Source of the DNA: Myxococcales bacterium
Lineage (GTDB): Bacteria > Myxococcota_A > Polyangia > Polyangiales > Polyangiaceae
Reading direction: 5' to 3'
NCBI GenBank assembly: GCA_012514535.1
Contig: JAAZAA010000254.1
Location: forward strand, 1-64,000
DNA: 64,000 nucleotides
The position numbers were made by a program, and so were the translations under genes. Positions 14,685 to 23,686 of this stretch are shown piece by piece; position 1 is the stretch's first letter, and every line of letters starts with the position of its first letter. The notes beneath the pieces are model-generated. The model saw only the letters and a list, made by a program, of their open reading frames with translations. It did not search any database and was not told where the DNA came from.

Positions 14685-17147
14685 ATGACGAAACCACGCC
14701 GAACGATCGCGGTCCTGGCGGACACTCTCGCGGGGGAGTACCAGACGGACGTCCGCTCGGCGATCGAGCGGGCCGCGGCGGAGCGCGACACCAACCTCCT
14801 GTTCGTCACCGGACAGCAGATCGCGACGCTCGGCAGCGACTCTCTCGCCAACACGATCTACGAGCTCGTCACACCGCGCAGCTGTGACGGGATCATCGCC
14901 CTCTCCGGGACCTTCGGACACCGCGCCGGCGTGGACGGCACCCTCCGGTTCTTGAAGGCCTACGCGCCTCTGCCCGCCTGCAGCATCGGCATCGCGCTGC
15001 CCGGGATCGCCAGCGTCATCGTGGACAACGCCGGCGGCATGGCCCTCGCCGTCGAGCACCTCATCGTCGACCACCGGCGACGCAGGTTCGCTTACATCGC
15101 CGGCCCCGCGAGCAACGACGAGGCTCGGCTGCGTCTCGAAGCCGCTCGGCAGAAGCTGGAGCTCCACGGCCTCCACCTCGATCCGGCCCTGCTCGTCCAC
15201 GGCGATTTCACGACCGCCGGGGGCGCCGAGGCGATGCGGCAGCTCCTCGCCAAGGGCGTGCCCTTCGACGCCGTCGTGGGCGCCAACGACAACATGGCCC
15301 TCGGGGCCATGCAGGTGCTGCAGCAGCAGGGCATCTCCGTACCCGGTGAGGTCGTGGTGACCGGCTTCGACGACGTCACGGTGGCGCGCTTCGGGAGCCC
15401 ATCCTTGACCACGGTGCGCCAACCCCTACGCCGCCTCGCGGCTGCCGCCGTGGAGTCCGTGCTCGATGCCATCGACGGGAAGCCGACCTTCGCCTCGACG
15501 ATCGTGCCCGTCGAGTTCGTGCGCCGGGAGTCCTGTGGCTGCGGGTACCAGCTCGTCAACACCTGGATCCCGCCGCGGCCGGCGGAGGTGGGCTCGCTGC
15601 CGCCCCCTGCGGAGCGGCAGGCAGAGCTGGCGGCCAAGCTGCGCGAGACCGTCACCTTGTCCTCGGACACCGCTGGCGACTGGCCGGAGCGGCTCCTCGG
15701 GGCGCTGAACCGCGAGCTCCGGGGAGAGGCCGGCGTGTTCCTGAGCGCCCTCGACGACTTGCTCGAGGAGGCCGCCCAGGAGGGGATCGCGATCGACGAG
15801 TTCCAACGGGCGATCACGCTCTTGCGCAGGGAGGGGAACCGCGCCCGCTCCGAAGATCCGGCGCGCCGGGCCGCGCAAGAGCGGCTCTGGCACGCGGCCC
15901 GGATGCGTATCGGTGATGCGTCCGTGAGAACGCAAGGCAAACGCCGCCTCGAGGTCGAGCTGTCCGCCGTACGCCTCGCGCACTCCGGCGAGAGGTTCGC
16001 GACCGCCTTGAGCCTGCCCTTGCTCGAGCGCGCCATCGTCGGCGCCTTGCCGGAGATGGGGATCCCGCACGCGGCCGTCTTCCTCTGCTCCGACACCCAG
16101 CGACGCCTGCGCCCCTTCGTCCTGTTGCGGGACGGAGAGCCGATCCCCGTCGATGGGGAGCCCTTCGACGCCACCGAGCTGCGCCCCGCCGATCTCTTCG
16201 GCGATCGTCGCTTCAGCCTGTACGTGATGCCGCTGACCTTCGAGGCACGCCTCCTGGGCGTCTCGATGATGGCCGCCGGCGCGAACGAGACCATCTACGA
16301 GACCCTGCGGCATCAAATCGGCTCTGCCCTGACCACCGCCTCGATGCATCGCCAGGTCGTGGAGCAGATCGCCGCCCGAGAGCGGGTCGAGAAGGAGAGC
16401 GCGGCCAAGGAGACGCGCATGGCCGCCGCGATCCAGACGTCGATCGTCCCCCAGAGCTTCGCCGTCGACGGCCTCGACATCGCCGCGCGGATGCTCCCCG
16501 CGGCGGACGCCGGGGGCGACTACTACGACGTCGTCGCCACGGAGGAGGGAGCCTGGCTCGCGGTGGGGGACGTCAGCGGCCATGGTCTCGCCGCAGGCCT
16601 GATCATGCTCATGCTCCAGAGCATGATGGCGGTCCTCCTCCGCCGGGAGAGCTGCCGCAGCCCCGCCGAGGTGGTCACGGACGTCAACCGCGCCCTCTTC
16701 CACAACCTTCGGGATCGGCTCGGACGCGATGATCACGCGACCCTGGTCGTCCTCCTCTATCGACGTGACGGTCACGTCGTCTTCGCTGGCGCTCACGAGG
16801 AGCTCCTCGTCGTCCGCCATCGGACGGGCCAGGTGGAGTGCATCTCGACCACGGGCGTCTGGGTCGGCGCGATGCAGGACGTCCGGGCCGTGACCCACGA
16901 CGCCCACTTCCTCCTGGAGGACGGTGATCTTCTGGTCCTGTTCACCGATGGCGTCGTGGAGGCCCGCAACGCCCAGGGGGCGCAGTTCGGCATCGAGCGG
17001 CTGTGCGCGACGCTGCAGGCGCACCGCGCCGCGCCCGTGGAGGAGCTCTGCGACGCGGTGCTGCGCCAGGTGCGCGCCTGGACCCCCACCCTCGACGACG
17101 ACGTGACCCTGCTGGCGCTGCGCTACCAGGCGCCGCGCGGCGGCTAG
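14685..17147 (+). CDS. PP2C/SpoIIE phosphatase fused to a LacI-type periplasmic-binding-like sensor
   Basis: The product has 820 residues. Residues 5-290 form a LacI/PBP1-like ligand-binding domain (RTIAVLADTLAGEYQTDVRSA, DGIIALSGTF, VIVDNAGGMALAVEHLI, FDAVVGANDNMALGAMQVLQ, VVVTGFDDVTVARF) with no DNA-binding helix-turn-helix before it. Residues 300-570 are a helical/GAF-like linker containing a short coiled coil. Residues 580-815 are a SpoIIE-type PP2C phosphatase with its metal sites PAADAGGDYYD, VGDVSGHG, LFTDGVVEARN and DDDVTLLAL. No membrane segment is visible, so the sensor is cytoplasmic and probably reads a sugar-like metabolite. It should dephosphorylate the STAS-like protein encoded just upstream. 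This is ligand sensing by a repressor fold rewired onto partner switching. Confidence 0.85.
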   Translation: MTKPRRTIAVLADTLAGEYQTDVRSAIERAAAERDTNLLFVTGQQIATLGSDSLANTIYELVTPRSCDGIIALSGTFGHRAGVDGTLRFLKAYAPLPACSIGIALPGIASVIVDNAGGMALAVEHLIVDHRRRRFAYIAGPASNDEARLRLEAARQKLELHGLHLDPALLVHGDFTTAGGAEAMRQLLAKGVPFDAVVGANDNMALGAMQVLQQQGISVPGEVVVTGFDDVTVARFGSPSLTTVRQPLRRLAAAAVESVLDAIDGKPTFASTIVPVEFVRRESCGCGYQLVNTWIPPRPAEVGSLPPPAERQAELAAKLRETVTLSSDTAGDWPERLLGALNRELRGEAGVFLSALDDLLEEAAQEGIAIDEFQRAITLLRREGNRARSEDPARRAAQERLWHAARMRIGDASVRTQGKRRLEVELSAVRLAHSGERFATALSLPLLERAIVGALPEMGIPHAAVFLCSDTQRRLRPFVLLRDGEPIPVDGEPFDATELRPADLFGDRRFSLYVMPLTFEARLLGVSMMAAGANETIYETLRHQIGSALTTASMHRQVVEQIAARERVEKESAAKETRMAAAIQTSIVPQSFAVDGLDIAARMLPAADAGGDYYDVVATEEGAWLAVGDVSGHGLAAGLIMLMLQSMMAVLLRRESCRSPAEVVTDVNRALFHNLRDRLGRDDHATLVVLLYRRDGHVVFAGAHEELLVVRHRTGQVECISTTGVWVGAMQDVRAVTHDAHFLLEDGDLLVLFTDGVVEARNAQGAQFGIERLCATLQAHRAAPVEELCDAVLRQVRAWTPTLDDDVTLLALRYQAPRGG

Positions 17148-17256
17148 AGCGCCGCTCGGCTCGCCTGCAGGAGAGCTCCGCCCGTCAGGCCGCCGCCGAA
17201 CCCCAGCGCAGCGAACGCCGCGGCCCCGAGCTTCGACGGAGCGTGCAGGCGCCGGC

Positions 17257-18156
17257 TCAGGCGAGCCCGATCACGAGCGCCGCCATCACCAACACGAGGT
17301 GCGGCATCGAGGCGAGGAACAACGACCGAGCCCAGGCGTGGTCCGCGTCCGCCCGCAGGCCGCGCAGGGCCCACGCGACGAACAGGGCCCCGGACACCCC
17401 CGCGAGAGCACCGTAGACGACGCCGACCAGGCCGTCCCAGTAGGGCAGCAAGGTCGTGGCCCAGAGCGCGATCGCCAGGACCGCGATGTGCCGCTTCGCG
17501 TGGGCGAGGCCCCGCTCCGCCGCGAGGACCTTGAGCCCCGCGCGCGCGTACTCGTCCCGTCGGAAGACGGAGATCGCGAGGAAGTGCGGCAGCTGCCAGA
17601 CGAAGAGGATCGCGAAGAGCGCGAAGGCCCTCCGATCGAAGGTCCCCGCCATCGCCGCGTAGCCGATCGCGGGAGGCAACGCGCCGGGGACCGCCCCGAC
17701 GTAGAGAGACAGGGGCGTGACCCGCTTCAGCGGGGTGTAGACGAGGACGTAACTGAGCAGCGCGAAGGCGGACAACGCCACCGCAGTCAACGTCGTGAAA
17801 TGCGCGAGGAGCGCGAGCCCTGCGATGGACACCCCGACGCCGAAGAGGAGCGCCTCGTCGGGGGTGAGCCGCCCGGTGGGCAGGGGGCGCGTCCGGGTCC
17901 GCGTCATGAACGCGTCCGAGTCGATCTCGAGGAGCATGTTCAGGGCGTTCGCGCCCGCGACCACGAGGCCCGTGCCGAGGACCGCCCAGGCGAGGGTCAG
18001 GCCATCCAACGGTCCCGACGCCGCGAGCCCGCCGCAGGCCGTCGTGACCAGCACGAGGCGCGTCACTCCCGGCTTACTCAGCTCGAGAAACGCCCGCAGG
18101 GTACGGGAAACGTCCCGGGGCTCGTCCAGTAGATCCGCAGGGGTCTGCATGCCCAC
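17257..18156 (-). CDS. ctaB: Protoheme IX farnesyltransferase (heme O synthase)
   Basis: This UbiA-family membrane enzyme adds farnesyl to heme B, giving heme O, the precursor of the heme A used by the caa3 oxidase encoded at 31-36 kb. About 299 residues; the diagnostic first motif is in NALNMLLEIDSDAFMTRTRT and RPLPTGR, the second near FRRDEYARAGLKVL, and about nine membrane helices are visible. The start is GTG 18156 or ATG 18150; the former lies one base after the tatA stop, so the two genes are one unit. No ctaA (heme A synthase) is present in the window. Confidence 0.92.
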   Translation of the reverse strand: MGMQTPADLLDEPRDVSRTLRAFLELSKPGVTRLVLVTTACGGLAASGPLDGLTLAWAVLGTGLVVAGANALNMLLEIDSDAFMTRTRTRPLPTGRLTPDEALLFGVGVSIAGLALLAHFTTLTAVALSAFALLSYVLVYTPLKRVTPLSLYVGAVPGALPPAIGYAAMAGTFDRRAFALFAILFVWQLPHFLAISVFRRDEYARAGLKVLAAERGLAHAKRHIAVLAIALWATTLLPYWDGLVGVVYGALAGVSGALFVAWALRGLRADADHAWARSLFLASMPHLVLVMAALVIGLA

Positions 18157-18396
18157 TCAGGCCTTGTTCTGCTTTTTCCGAACGGCTTGCTTGTCCGACA
18201 GGGACTTACCCGCGAGCTGCTTGGGCTCTTCGTCTTCGTCGGCGTCGTCCGACTCGTCCGGATCGTCGGTGATGCCCTTCTTGAAGTTACGGATGCCCTC
18301 ACCGAGGCCCTTGCCGATGTCGCCCAGCCGACTGGCTCCGAAGAGGAGCAGGATGACGAGCGCGATGAGGACGATCTGCCAGGGGCCAACAGCCAT
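18157..18396 (-). CDS. tatA: Twin-arginine translocation protein TatA/E
   Basis: The 79-residue protein is typical of TatA: an N-terminal membrane helix (GPWQIVLIALVILLLFGA), the FGASRLGDIGKGLGEGIRNFKK amphipathic helix, then an acidic and basic tail. It would form the pore component of the Tat export machine. tatB and tatC are not adjacent. A ribosome-binding site (GGAGA) precedes the ATG at 18396. Its pairing with ctaB is notable because the ActB subunit encoded at 42-45 kb has a Tat-like signal. Confidence 0.9.
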   Translation of the reverse strand: MAVGPWQIVLIALVILLLFGASRLGDIGKGLGEGIRNFKKGITDDPDESDDADEDEEPKQLAGKSLSDKQAVRKKQNKA

Positions 18397-18639
18397 GAGG
18401 AATGTCTCCAGCGGTCGCCAGGCCTGACCCAGGACCCATCCTCGTCGGGTGGGCTCCTCGGGGCGCCGGGCGGTGTGCCGCGTCCTTTACCACCGGGGCC
18501 TACCGCGAGCAACGCAGCGGCCGAATCCACCGTGGGCCCGGAGAGTGGCTCGGGAACGCCGCGGTTCCGCCGCGAGAGCGCCCTTGGTATGCTCGCCCCC
18601 CTCGGGGGGGTGTGCGCCCCGCGGGATTGGAGCAATTGG

Positions 18640-19308
18640 ATGGAAACGTCGAATAGTTCGCCCGAAGCGGAACGGCGCGCCCCAGGCGCCCCCTCCCTCC
18701 ACCCTCGAAGCGCCCGCACGCTCCTCGCGCTGGCCGGCGCGGCCCTCACCTTCGCGACGACCCTCCCCGCTCGAGCGACGGGCACCGACGCGGCGTCGAC
18801 CGACGGCAAGGGGATCGCCGCCGGGATCCTGCTCGGGGCGGAGACCGTGGTGCTCGCGGAGGCGGCTTTGGGTGTGCGCCCTGGGTGGGCCTACCTGGTC
18901 GGCGCCGGCGTGGGTGCCGTTGGCGGCGGCGTCGGGGGCTACTTCCTCGAAGACCACATCAGCCCCAAGACGGCCACCGTGCTCCTCGCGAGCGGCCTGG
19001 TCCTCGCCGTCCCGGCGACGATCGCCGCGTTGAGCGCGAGCGCCTACGAGCCGCCGCGGGACTACGTGCAGGACACCGCCCCGGAGGACGAACCCGTGGA
19101 CGCGCTGCCCCAGGGGGCGAGCGCTCCTCGGCGCCCGACCCTGTCCCTCGTCGTGCCCCCCTCCCTGATCGGCGTCGACGAGGGGCGGTGGTCGGTGGGT
19201 GTGCCCGCCGTCAGCCTCCTCGACGTCTGGTCGCCCGAGGACCGCCTGACCTACGGCCTGTCCCGCGAGACCGAGCTCCGCGTGCCGGTGCTGGCGATGC
19301 GCTTTTGA
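18640..19308 (+). CDS. Exported protein of unknown function
   Basis: The 222-residue protein starts at ATG 18640 (METSNSSPEAERR) with GGAG 8 bases upstream. A long n-region leads into a hydrophobic signal (LLALAGAALTFATTLPARA, cleavage likely after ARA). Two further hydrophobic stretches follow (WAYLVGAGVGAVGGGVGGYF with a glycine-zipper look, and TVLLASGLVLAVPATIAAL), then a soluble tail containing VPPSLIGVDEGRWSVGVPAVSL. I recognise no family; it may be an envelope protein. It is divergent from tatA across 243 bases. Confidence 0.6.
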   Translation: METSNSSPEAERRAPGAPSLHPRSARTLLALAGAALTFATTLPARATGTDAASTDGKGIAAGILLGAETVVLAEAALGVRPGWAYLVGAGVGAVGGGVGGYFLEDHISPKTATVLLASGLVLAVPATIAALSASAYEPPRDYVQDTAPEDEPVDALPQGASAPRRPTLSLVVPPSLIGVDEGRWSVGVPAVSLLDVWSPEDRLTYGLSRETELRVPVLAMRF

Positions 19309-19507
19309 GCCGCCGCGCGGTGGCGGGGGCTGCCCGCGTGACGATCGCGGGGATGCGTTTCCGAGCAGCGCGCGGAGTCGAGCAGCGACGCACACTGTGA
19401 TGGATAAGTGACCAACGGGCGCAGCTCCTCCCACCCGTGCCACCAGGTCGGCGCGGAACCTACTCGCGCGCCTGGCTTCCACGAGGCATCGCCTTCTTCT
19501 AACATTC

Positions 19508-21367
19508 ATGGAGATGAGCGAACTGGACGGGCGTCGTGAGCCCACCTCCAGCAAGCTCGAACAAGGCGGCGTCAGGAGTTCCCTGTCGCGGTCGCGGCCC
19601 GAAGACGACTCGAACAACGGCGAAACGACCATGGTAGAGCTCGCGCCCCAACGGGGTAGCTCGCGCAGCAAGCGCGGCGAAGATCCAGCCCTCGGCAAAG
19701 TCATCGCGGGGCGCTATCGCCTGGAGGCTCGCATCGGCGAGGGCGGCATGGGCATCGTGTACCGCGCTCGGCACGTGCTGATCGATCGAGTGGTCGCGGT
19801 GAAGCTCATTCGGCCGGATCTGCGCGGCGAGACGCACCTGCGCGCCTGGATGTTGCGGGAGGCGCGCGCCGCGAACCGCGTCGATCACGCGCACATCATC
19901 GACATCCACGACATCGGGGAGACCGACGACGGCGAGCTGTACCTGGTCATGGAGTACCTGATCGGCACGCCACTCTCCACGGAGCTCGCCCGTGGGCCGA
20001 TGCCCCTGCAGCGCGCGGTCGACATCATCGAACAGATGGGCGCCGCCCTCTGCCGCGCCCACGACCTCGGGGTCGTCCACCGGGACCTCAAGAGCGATAA
20101 CATCCTGCTCACCGCCCGAGGCGGCCGCCAGGATTTCGTGAAGATCCTCGACTTCGGCCTCGCGGCCCTCGCCCACGATCCGCGGCTCGCGCCCAAGGGC
20201 GCGGTCTTCGGAACGCCGGAGTACATGTCCCCCGAGCAGGCGCGCGGCGAACAGGCGGGGCCCCAGTCGGACCTGTACGCCCTCGGCGTGCTGTTCTTCG
20301 AGATGATGACCGGGCAGCTGCCCTTCCGCGCCAGCGACCGCGACACGCTCCTCGAGATGCAGCGCACGGGGCGCGCCCCCCTGCCCTCCTCCGTCCGCCG
20401 CGACTGCCACCCGGAGGCGGAGAAGATCGTGATGCGCTTGCTGGAGAAGGATCAGCGCAAGCGCTACAGGGACGGGCACCATCTGCTCGAGGAGCTCAAG
20501 AAGCTCCAGCGCTCGCTGCCCAGCCACACCACCTGGGACGCCAAGAAGGCGGCGGACGGTACGACGGCCACCCCGCCCGTCCCGCCGCCGCCCCGCTCCC
20601 CGAGTGTGATGGAGTGGGCGAGCCGCGCGGGGCTCTTCTCCCGCATGGTCGCGCGCGCGTTCCCCGCCGGGAACGCGCCCGCCGACGTCTCCCAGGCCCT
20701 CGCCACCCTCTGGGACGTGGCAGCGAAGGCCAACCATCTCGAAGGCGAGGTGGCGAGCCACACGCGCAAGCTCGAAGCTCTGGAGCGACGCGGTCGCGCC
20801 CTGCGCGCCGAGATCGGCCGCAAGGTGGAGGAGCTGGCCCAGGAGGAGTCGCGCGCCCTGCGGGAAGCCGCGGCCTACTCGGAGGAGGAAGGTCAGGCGC
20901 GCCGAGAGCTGGCCCAGGCGCAGGCCGCTGCTCGCGAGCACGTAGCCGCCGCGGACCACGCGGAGAAGCTCGGGCAAGGGACGCGCACCCTCTTCGAGCG
21001 GGCGGGGGCGGCTCGCGCGCTGGTCGACGCCAAGGCGGCGTGGCTCGCGACCCGCGAACGGCGCCGCAAGGCCCGTGAGTCGGTGGCCGCAGATCTGCGC
21101 GCCCAGATCGAGGAGCTACGCGGTCAGCTGTCGCGCTACGCGGACGCCGTCGAAGAGGATCTCGCCGCGGGTCGAGAGAAGATCGCGGCGCGGACGCGGG
21201 ACGGCCTCGCTTACGAGAAGCAGTTCGTCGACGCGTGCAACGTCCTCGTGAGCCACCTCAAAGGCAAACCCGAGGTGCGCGACCTGATGAACGAGCTGAG
21301 GGCGAGCACCGAGCAGGCGCCGCAGTCGGGCGCCGCGAAGGTCGAGCCAGCCCGCGCGGCCAGCTGA
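19508..21367 (+). CDS. Soluble Ser/Thr protein kinase with C-terminal coiled coil
   Basis: The product has 619 residues. The kinase domain (about 70-330) has the P-loop GEGGMGIVYRARH, catalytic Lys99 in VVAVKL, HRDLKSDN, the DFG motif in ILDFGLA and the APE-equivalent GTPEYMSPEQARG, so it should be active. A Pro-rich linker follows, then about 200 residues of coiled coil rich in Glu, Arg and Ala (KLEALERRGRALRAEIG, REAAAYSEEEGQARRELAQA). No membrane helix is seen, unlike PknB. The coiled coil may dimerise it or dock substrates. Its stop codon lies inside a tandem repeat shared with the convergent YkvA-like gene. Confidence 0.92.
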   Translation: MEMSELDGRREPTSSKLEQGGVRSSLSRSRPEDDSNNGETTMVELAPQRGSSRSKRGEDPALGKVIAGRYRLEARIGEGGMGIVYRARHVLIDRVVAVKLIRPDLRGETHLRAWMLREARAANRVDHAHIIDIHDIGETDDGELYLVMEYLIGTPLSTELARGPMPLQRAVDIIEQMGAALCRAHDLGVVHRDLKSDNILLTARGGRQDFVKILDFGLAALAHDPRLAPKGAVFGTPEYMSPEQARGEQAGPQSDLYALGVLFFEMMTGQLPFRASDRDTLLEMQRTGRAPLPSSVRRDCHPEAEKIVMRLLEKDQRKRYRDGHHLLEELKKLQRSLPSHTTWDAKKAADGTTATPPVPPPPRSPSVMEWASRAGLFSRMVARAFPAGNAPADVSQALATLWDVAAKANHLEGEVASHTRKLEALERRGRALRAEIGRKVEELAQEESRALREAAAYSEEEGQARRELAQAQAAAREHVAAADHAEKLGQGTRTLFERAGAARALVDAKAAWLATRERRRKARESVAADLRAQIEELRGQLSRYADAVEEDLAAGREKIAARTRDGLAYEKQFVDACNVLVSHLKGKPEVRDLMNELRASTEQAPQSGAAKVEPARAAS

Positions 21368-21437
21368 GCCCAGGACGCCAGCTGAGCCCAGGAGGCCAGC
21401 TGAGCTCAGGAGGCCAGCTGCACTCAGGAGGCCAGCT
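21366..21437. repeat. Four 18-base tandem repeats across two convergent stop codons
   Basis: Copies of GAGCCCAGGAGGCCAGCT occupy 21366-21383, 21384-21401, 21402-21419 and 21420-21437. The kinase stop (TGA at 21365-21367) falls at the first copy and the stop of the opposite gene (TCA at 21424-21426) in the last. The kinase-sense TGA recurs at the first two inter-copy junctions. Confidence 0.92.
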
Positions 21438-21969
21438 TCGTGCTCAAGAAAGCCCGGAGCTTGACCGCGTTCTTCGCGTCCTGACCGAGGGGCGGCGCCT
21501 CGTAGCGGTTCGCCCAGGCGGTCACGTCGGCGAGGAACTCTTCTCGGACCTGGGCGTCCTCGAGCAACGCCTGCACGCTCCGTCCCCGGACGTTCAGCTC
21601 CCCGAGCCCCTCGACGAAGCTGGACAGGCGCTCGTACTCCGCTCCGAGGAACTCCCGCACGAACTCCACCTGCCCGGCGAGCTTCCGCAGGCCCTCGGGC
21701 GTCTCGTCTCTCTCCAGGACGTCGGGTGGGATCTGGCTCAGCGCGACGCGCACCACGAAGGCGTCGTCCACGTAGCCCAGGCTCTCGATGCCATCGTCGA
21801 TCAGGTCCAGGGACTTGAACAGATAACTCAGCCCCATCGCCGCCGGCCGTCGCACCTGCTCCGGCTGGTCCTCCGCGGCGAGCACCTCGCCGAGAGCGCG
21901 TGCGTCGTCACCCAAGCACCTCAGCCACGTTCCAAAGACCTCGAGAAATCGCGCGTCCTGGTCGCTCAT
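21424..21969 (-). CDS. YkvA-like DUF1232 protein
   Basis: The 181-residue protein contains the DUF1232 core LDLIDDGIESLGYVDDAFVVRVAL, in which the usual IPDxIPxxGYLDD pattern is replaced by LIDDGIESLGYVDD. The rest is charged and helical, without a membrane segment. The family's role is unknown. It is the last gene of a reverse-strand operon; its ATG overlaps the stop of the M19 peptidase gene by four bases. Confidence 0.65.
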   Translation of the reverse strand: MSDQDARFLEVFGTWLRCLGDDARALGEVLAAEDQPEQVRRPAAMGLSYLFKSLDLIDDGIESLGYVDDAFVVRVALSQIPPDVLERDETPEGLRKLAGQVEFVREFLGAEYERLSSFVEGLGELNVRGRSVQALLEDAQVREEFLADVTAWANRYEAPPLGQDAKNAVKLRAFLSTKLAS

Positions 21970-23123
21970 GGGGGACCGTTCCTATCATCGCCGCGCCGGG
22001 AAAAGAACGGTCCGCACAGCACCCGGAGCGCGTTTTCGCCCATCACCAGGCTCACCTCCCGTCGCGTGAGGCCCGCCTCGAGCAGCGCCGCTGCGAGCGC
22101 CTGATAGCGGGAGGCGTCCGCGAGCTCGGGCACCGGGCGGATCCCCCCTTCGAAGTCCGAGCCGATGGCCACGTGCTCCACGCCCGCCACGCGCCGGATG
22201 TGGAGCACCTGCGCCACCACGTCCTTCAACGACGCGCGGCCGCTCCCGGACAGGAACGGCTGGTGGAAGTTGACGCCGATGACGCCACCGCTCCGACCGA
22301 TGGCGCGGATCTGCGCGTCCGTGAGGTTGCGGGGATGGGCCGCCAGCGCGCGCGCGTTCGAGTGGGTCGCGATCACGATCGAGCGCGACTCGGCGGCCCT
22401 GTCCAGGATCTCGTCCGTGGCCGCGTCCGACGCGTGGGACACGTCCACGAGGCCCCCGAGCCCCTGGATCTTCTCGACCACCTCCCGCCCCTTGGGGGTG
22501 AGACCCGGTCGGCTCCCAGGTGAGCTCCCGGAGCTCGACCCGAGCGCGTTGTGCTTGGTGTGCACGAGCCCGAAGGAGCGCACGCCTCGCAGGATCCAGC
22601 TCGCCAGCTCCTCGGTCTTCGGCTCGAGGTGCGCGGCGCCTTCGAAGGCGAACCACGTCTGCACGGGCCGCGAGCGCGCCGCCCCCGCCTGGTGCACCCC
22701 GCAGCCGGGCAAGGCGTAGGGCGGCGTCTCGAGGATGCGTTCGTAGGCTGCGGCATAAGCGCCCTCGTAGTCCTGCCGCCGCGCGCCGATGGGCGACGCC
22801 CACTCGGGCACGAACAACGGCAGCACCACCCCCACGACGCCGACCCCCTCGAGCGCCGCGGCGCGAAATTCGCCCAGTCCGCTCGCGAAGGGTTGGCCCT
22901 TGTAGAGGTGCCGGTACACGAGGTCCACGTGCAGGTCGACGACCGCGAAGGGGCGCTCCGCGGCCTCGACCCCTCGCAGCGGCAAGGTTCCCAAGGCCCC
23001 CAGCGCCGCCAGTGAGAGAGCGACGGACAGGAGCCCTCGCGCCGCTCGTCGAAGGGGCTTCGGCGCGGTGCGGAGGGGCGCCCCCTTCAGGCTGTGTAGT
23101 CGGGCTCGTTGCCGGGCTTCCAC
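21966..23123 (-). CDS. Membrane dipeptidase, peptidase family M19
   Basis: A zinc dipeptidase of the renal dipeptidase family, 385 residues, that hydrolyses dipeptides including D-amino-acid ones. An n-region rich in Arg leads to a signal segment (GLLSVALSLAALGALGTLPL), then the metal motif DLHVDL. Further sites are SHASDAATDEI, IVIATHSNARAL, the NFHQPF loop and AIGSDFEGG. It is therefore exported, either anchored or periplasmic. Its first 37 bases overlap the end of the redoxin gene. With the upstream Slt it may process peptidoglycan peptides. Confidence 0.9.
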   Translation of the reverse strand: MEARQRARLHSLKGAPLRTAPKPLRRAARGLLSVALSLAALGALGTLPLRGVEAAERPFAVVDLHVDLVYRHLYKGQPFASGLGEFRAAALEGVGVVGVVLPLFVPEWASPIGARRQDYEGAYAAAYERILETPPYALPGCGVHQAGAARSRPVQTWFAFEGAAHLEPKTEELASWILRGVRSFGLVHTKHNALGSSSGSSPGSRPGLTPKGREVVEKIQGLGGLVDVSHASDAATDEILDRAAESRSIVIATHSNARALAAHPRNLTDAQIRAIGRSGGVIGVNFHQPFLSGSGRASLKDVVAQVLHIRRVAGVEHVAIGSDFEGGIRPVPELADASRYQALAAALLEAGLTRREVSLVMGENALRVLCGPFFSRRGDDRNGPP

Positions 23124-23665
23124 TTGATGCTGCAGCCGATGCTCGGCTTCTGCTCCGCGCTCGGCGTGCGGCCCGCGCGGACCGCGTCGATGGCTGCCCG
23201 CACGTCCGCGCCGGTCACCGGGTGATCGTTGTTCGGCCGCGCGTCGTCCATCTGCCCCCGGTAGACCAACCGGTGCTCTCCGTCGAAGAGATAGAACTCC
23301 GGGGTGCAGGCCGCGCGCAGGGCGCGGGCCAAGGTCTGCTCCTCGTCGAACAGATACGGGAACACATACCCGAAGCGGGCGGCGTCCTCCGCCATCGCGC
23401 TGGGCGAGTCGCCGGGCTGCTGCTGCGGATCGTTGGCGGAGACCGCCACCATGTTCACTCCCAGCTCACGGCAGCTGCGGCCGAGCTCGGCGATCCCGGC
23501 CTTGATGTGCTTCACGTAGGGGCAGTGGTTGCAAATGACGGCGATGAGCAACGGCTGCCCCGCGAACCTCTGCGAGTCGACCCGCTCGCCGCTCACCGTA
23601 TCCAGCAGATCGAAGGGCGGCAGCGGGCTGCCGAGCTCGAGCATCGTCGACGGAATCAATGCCAT
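23087..23665 (-). CDS. Redoxin/thioredoxin-like protein
   Basis: This 192-residue thioredoxin-fold protein of the AhpC/TSA-redoxin group has NHCPYVKH, where a single Cys stands in place of CxxC, then VAVSANDPQQQPGDSP, TPEFYLFDGEHRLVYRGQ and a C-terminal Cys in GCSIKWKPG. Close relatives are annotated as thioredoxin family proteins of unknown reductant. It has a very strong ribosome-binding site (GGGGAGG) before the ATG at 23665. Probably cytoplasmic, as no signal is seen, although it sits between two envelope genes. Confidence 0.85.
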   Translation of the reverse strand: MALIPSTMLELGSPLPPFDLLDTVSGERVDSQRFAGQPLLIAVICNHCPYVKHIKAGIAELGRSCRELGVNMVAVSANDPQQQPGDSPSAMAEDAARFGYVFPYLFDEEQTLARALRAACTPEFYLFDGEHRLVYRGQMDDARPNNDHPVTGADVRAAIDAVRAGRTPSAEQKPSIGCSIKWKPGNEPDYTA

Positions 23666-23686
23666 CAGGTACCTCCCCTCCCCCGT

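Noticed and set aside
17144-17256. A reverse-strand segment reading like a hydrophobic protein tail (SKLGAAAFAALGFGGGLTGG) after ctaB
   Set aside because: It is only about 35 residues in a frame with no start of its own; ctaB already has a normal end and length, so neither a frameshifted CtaB tail nor a small gene is supported.
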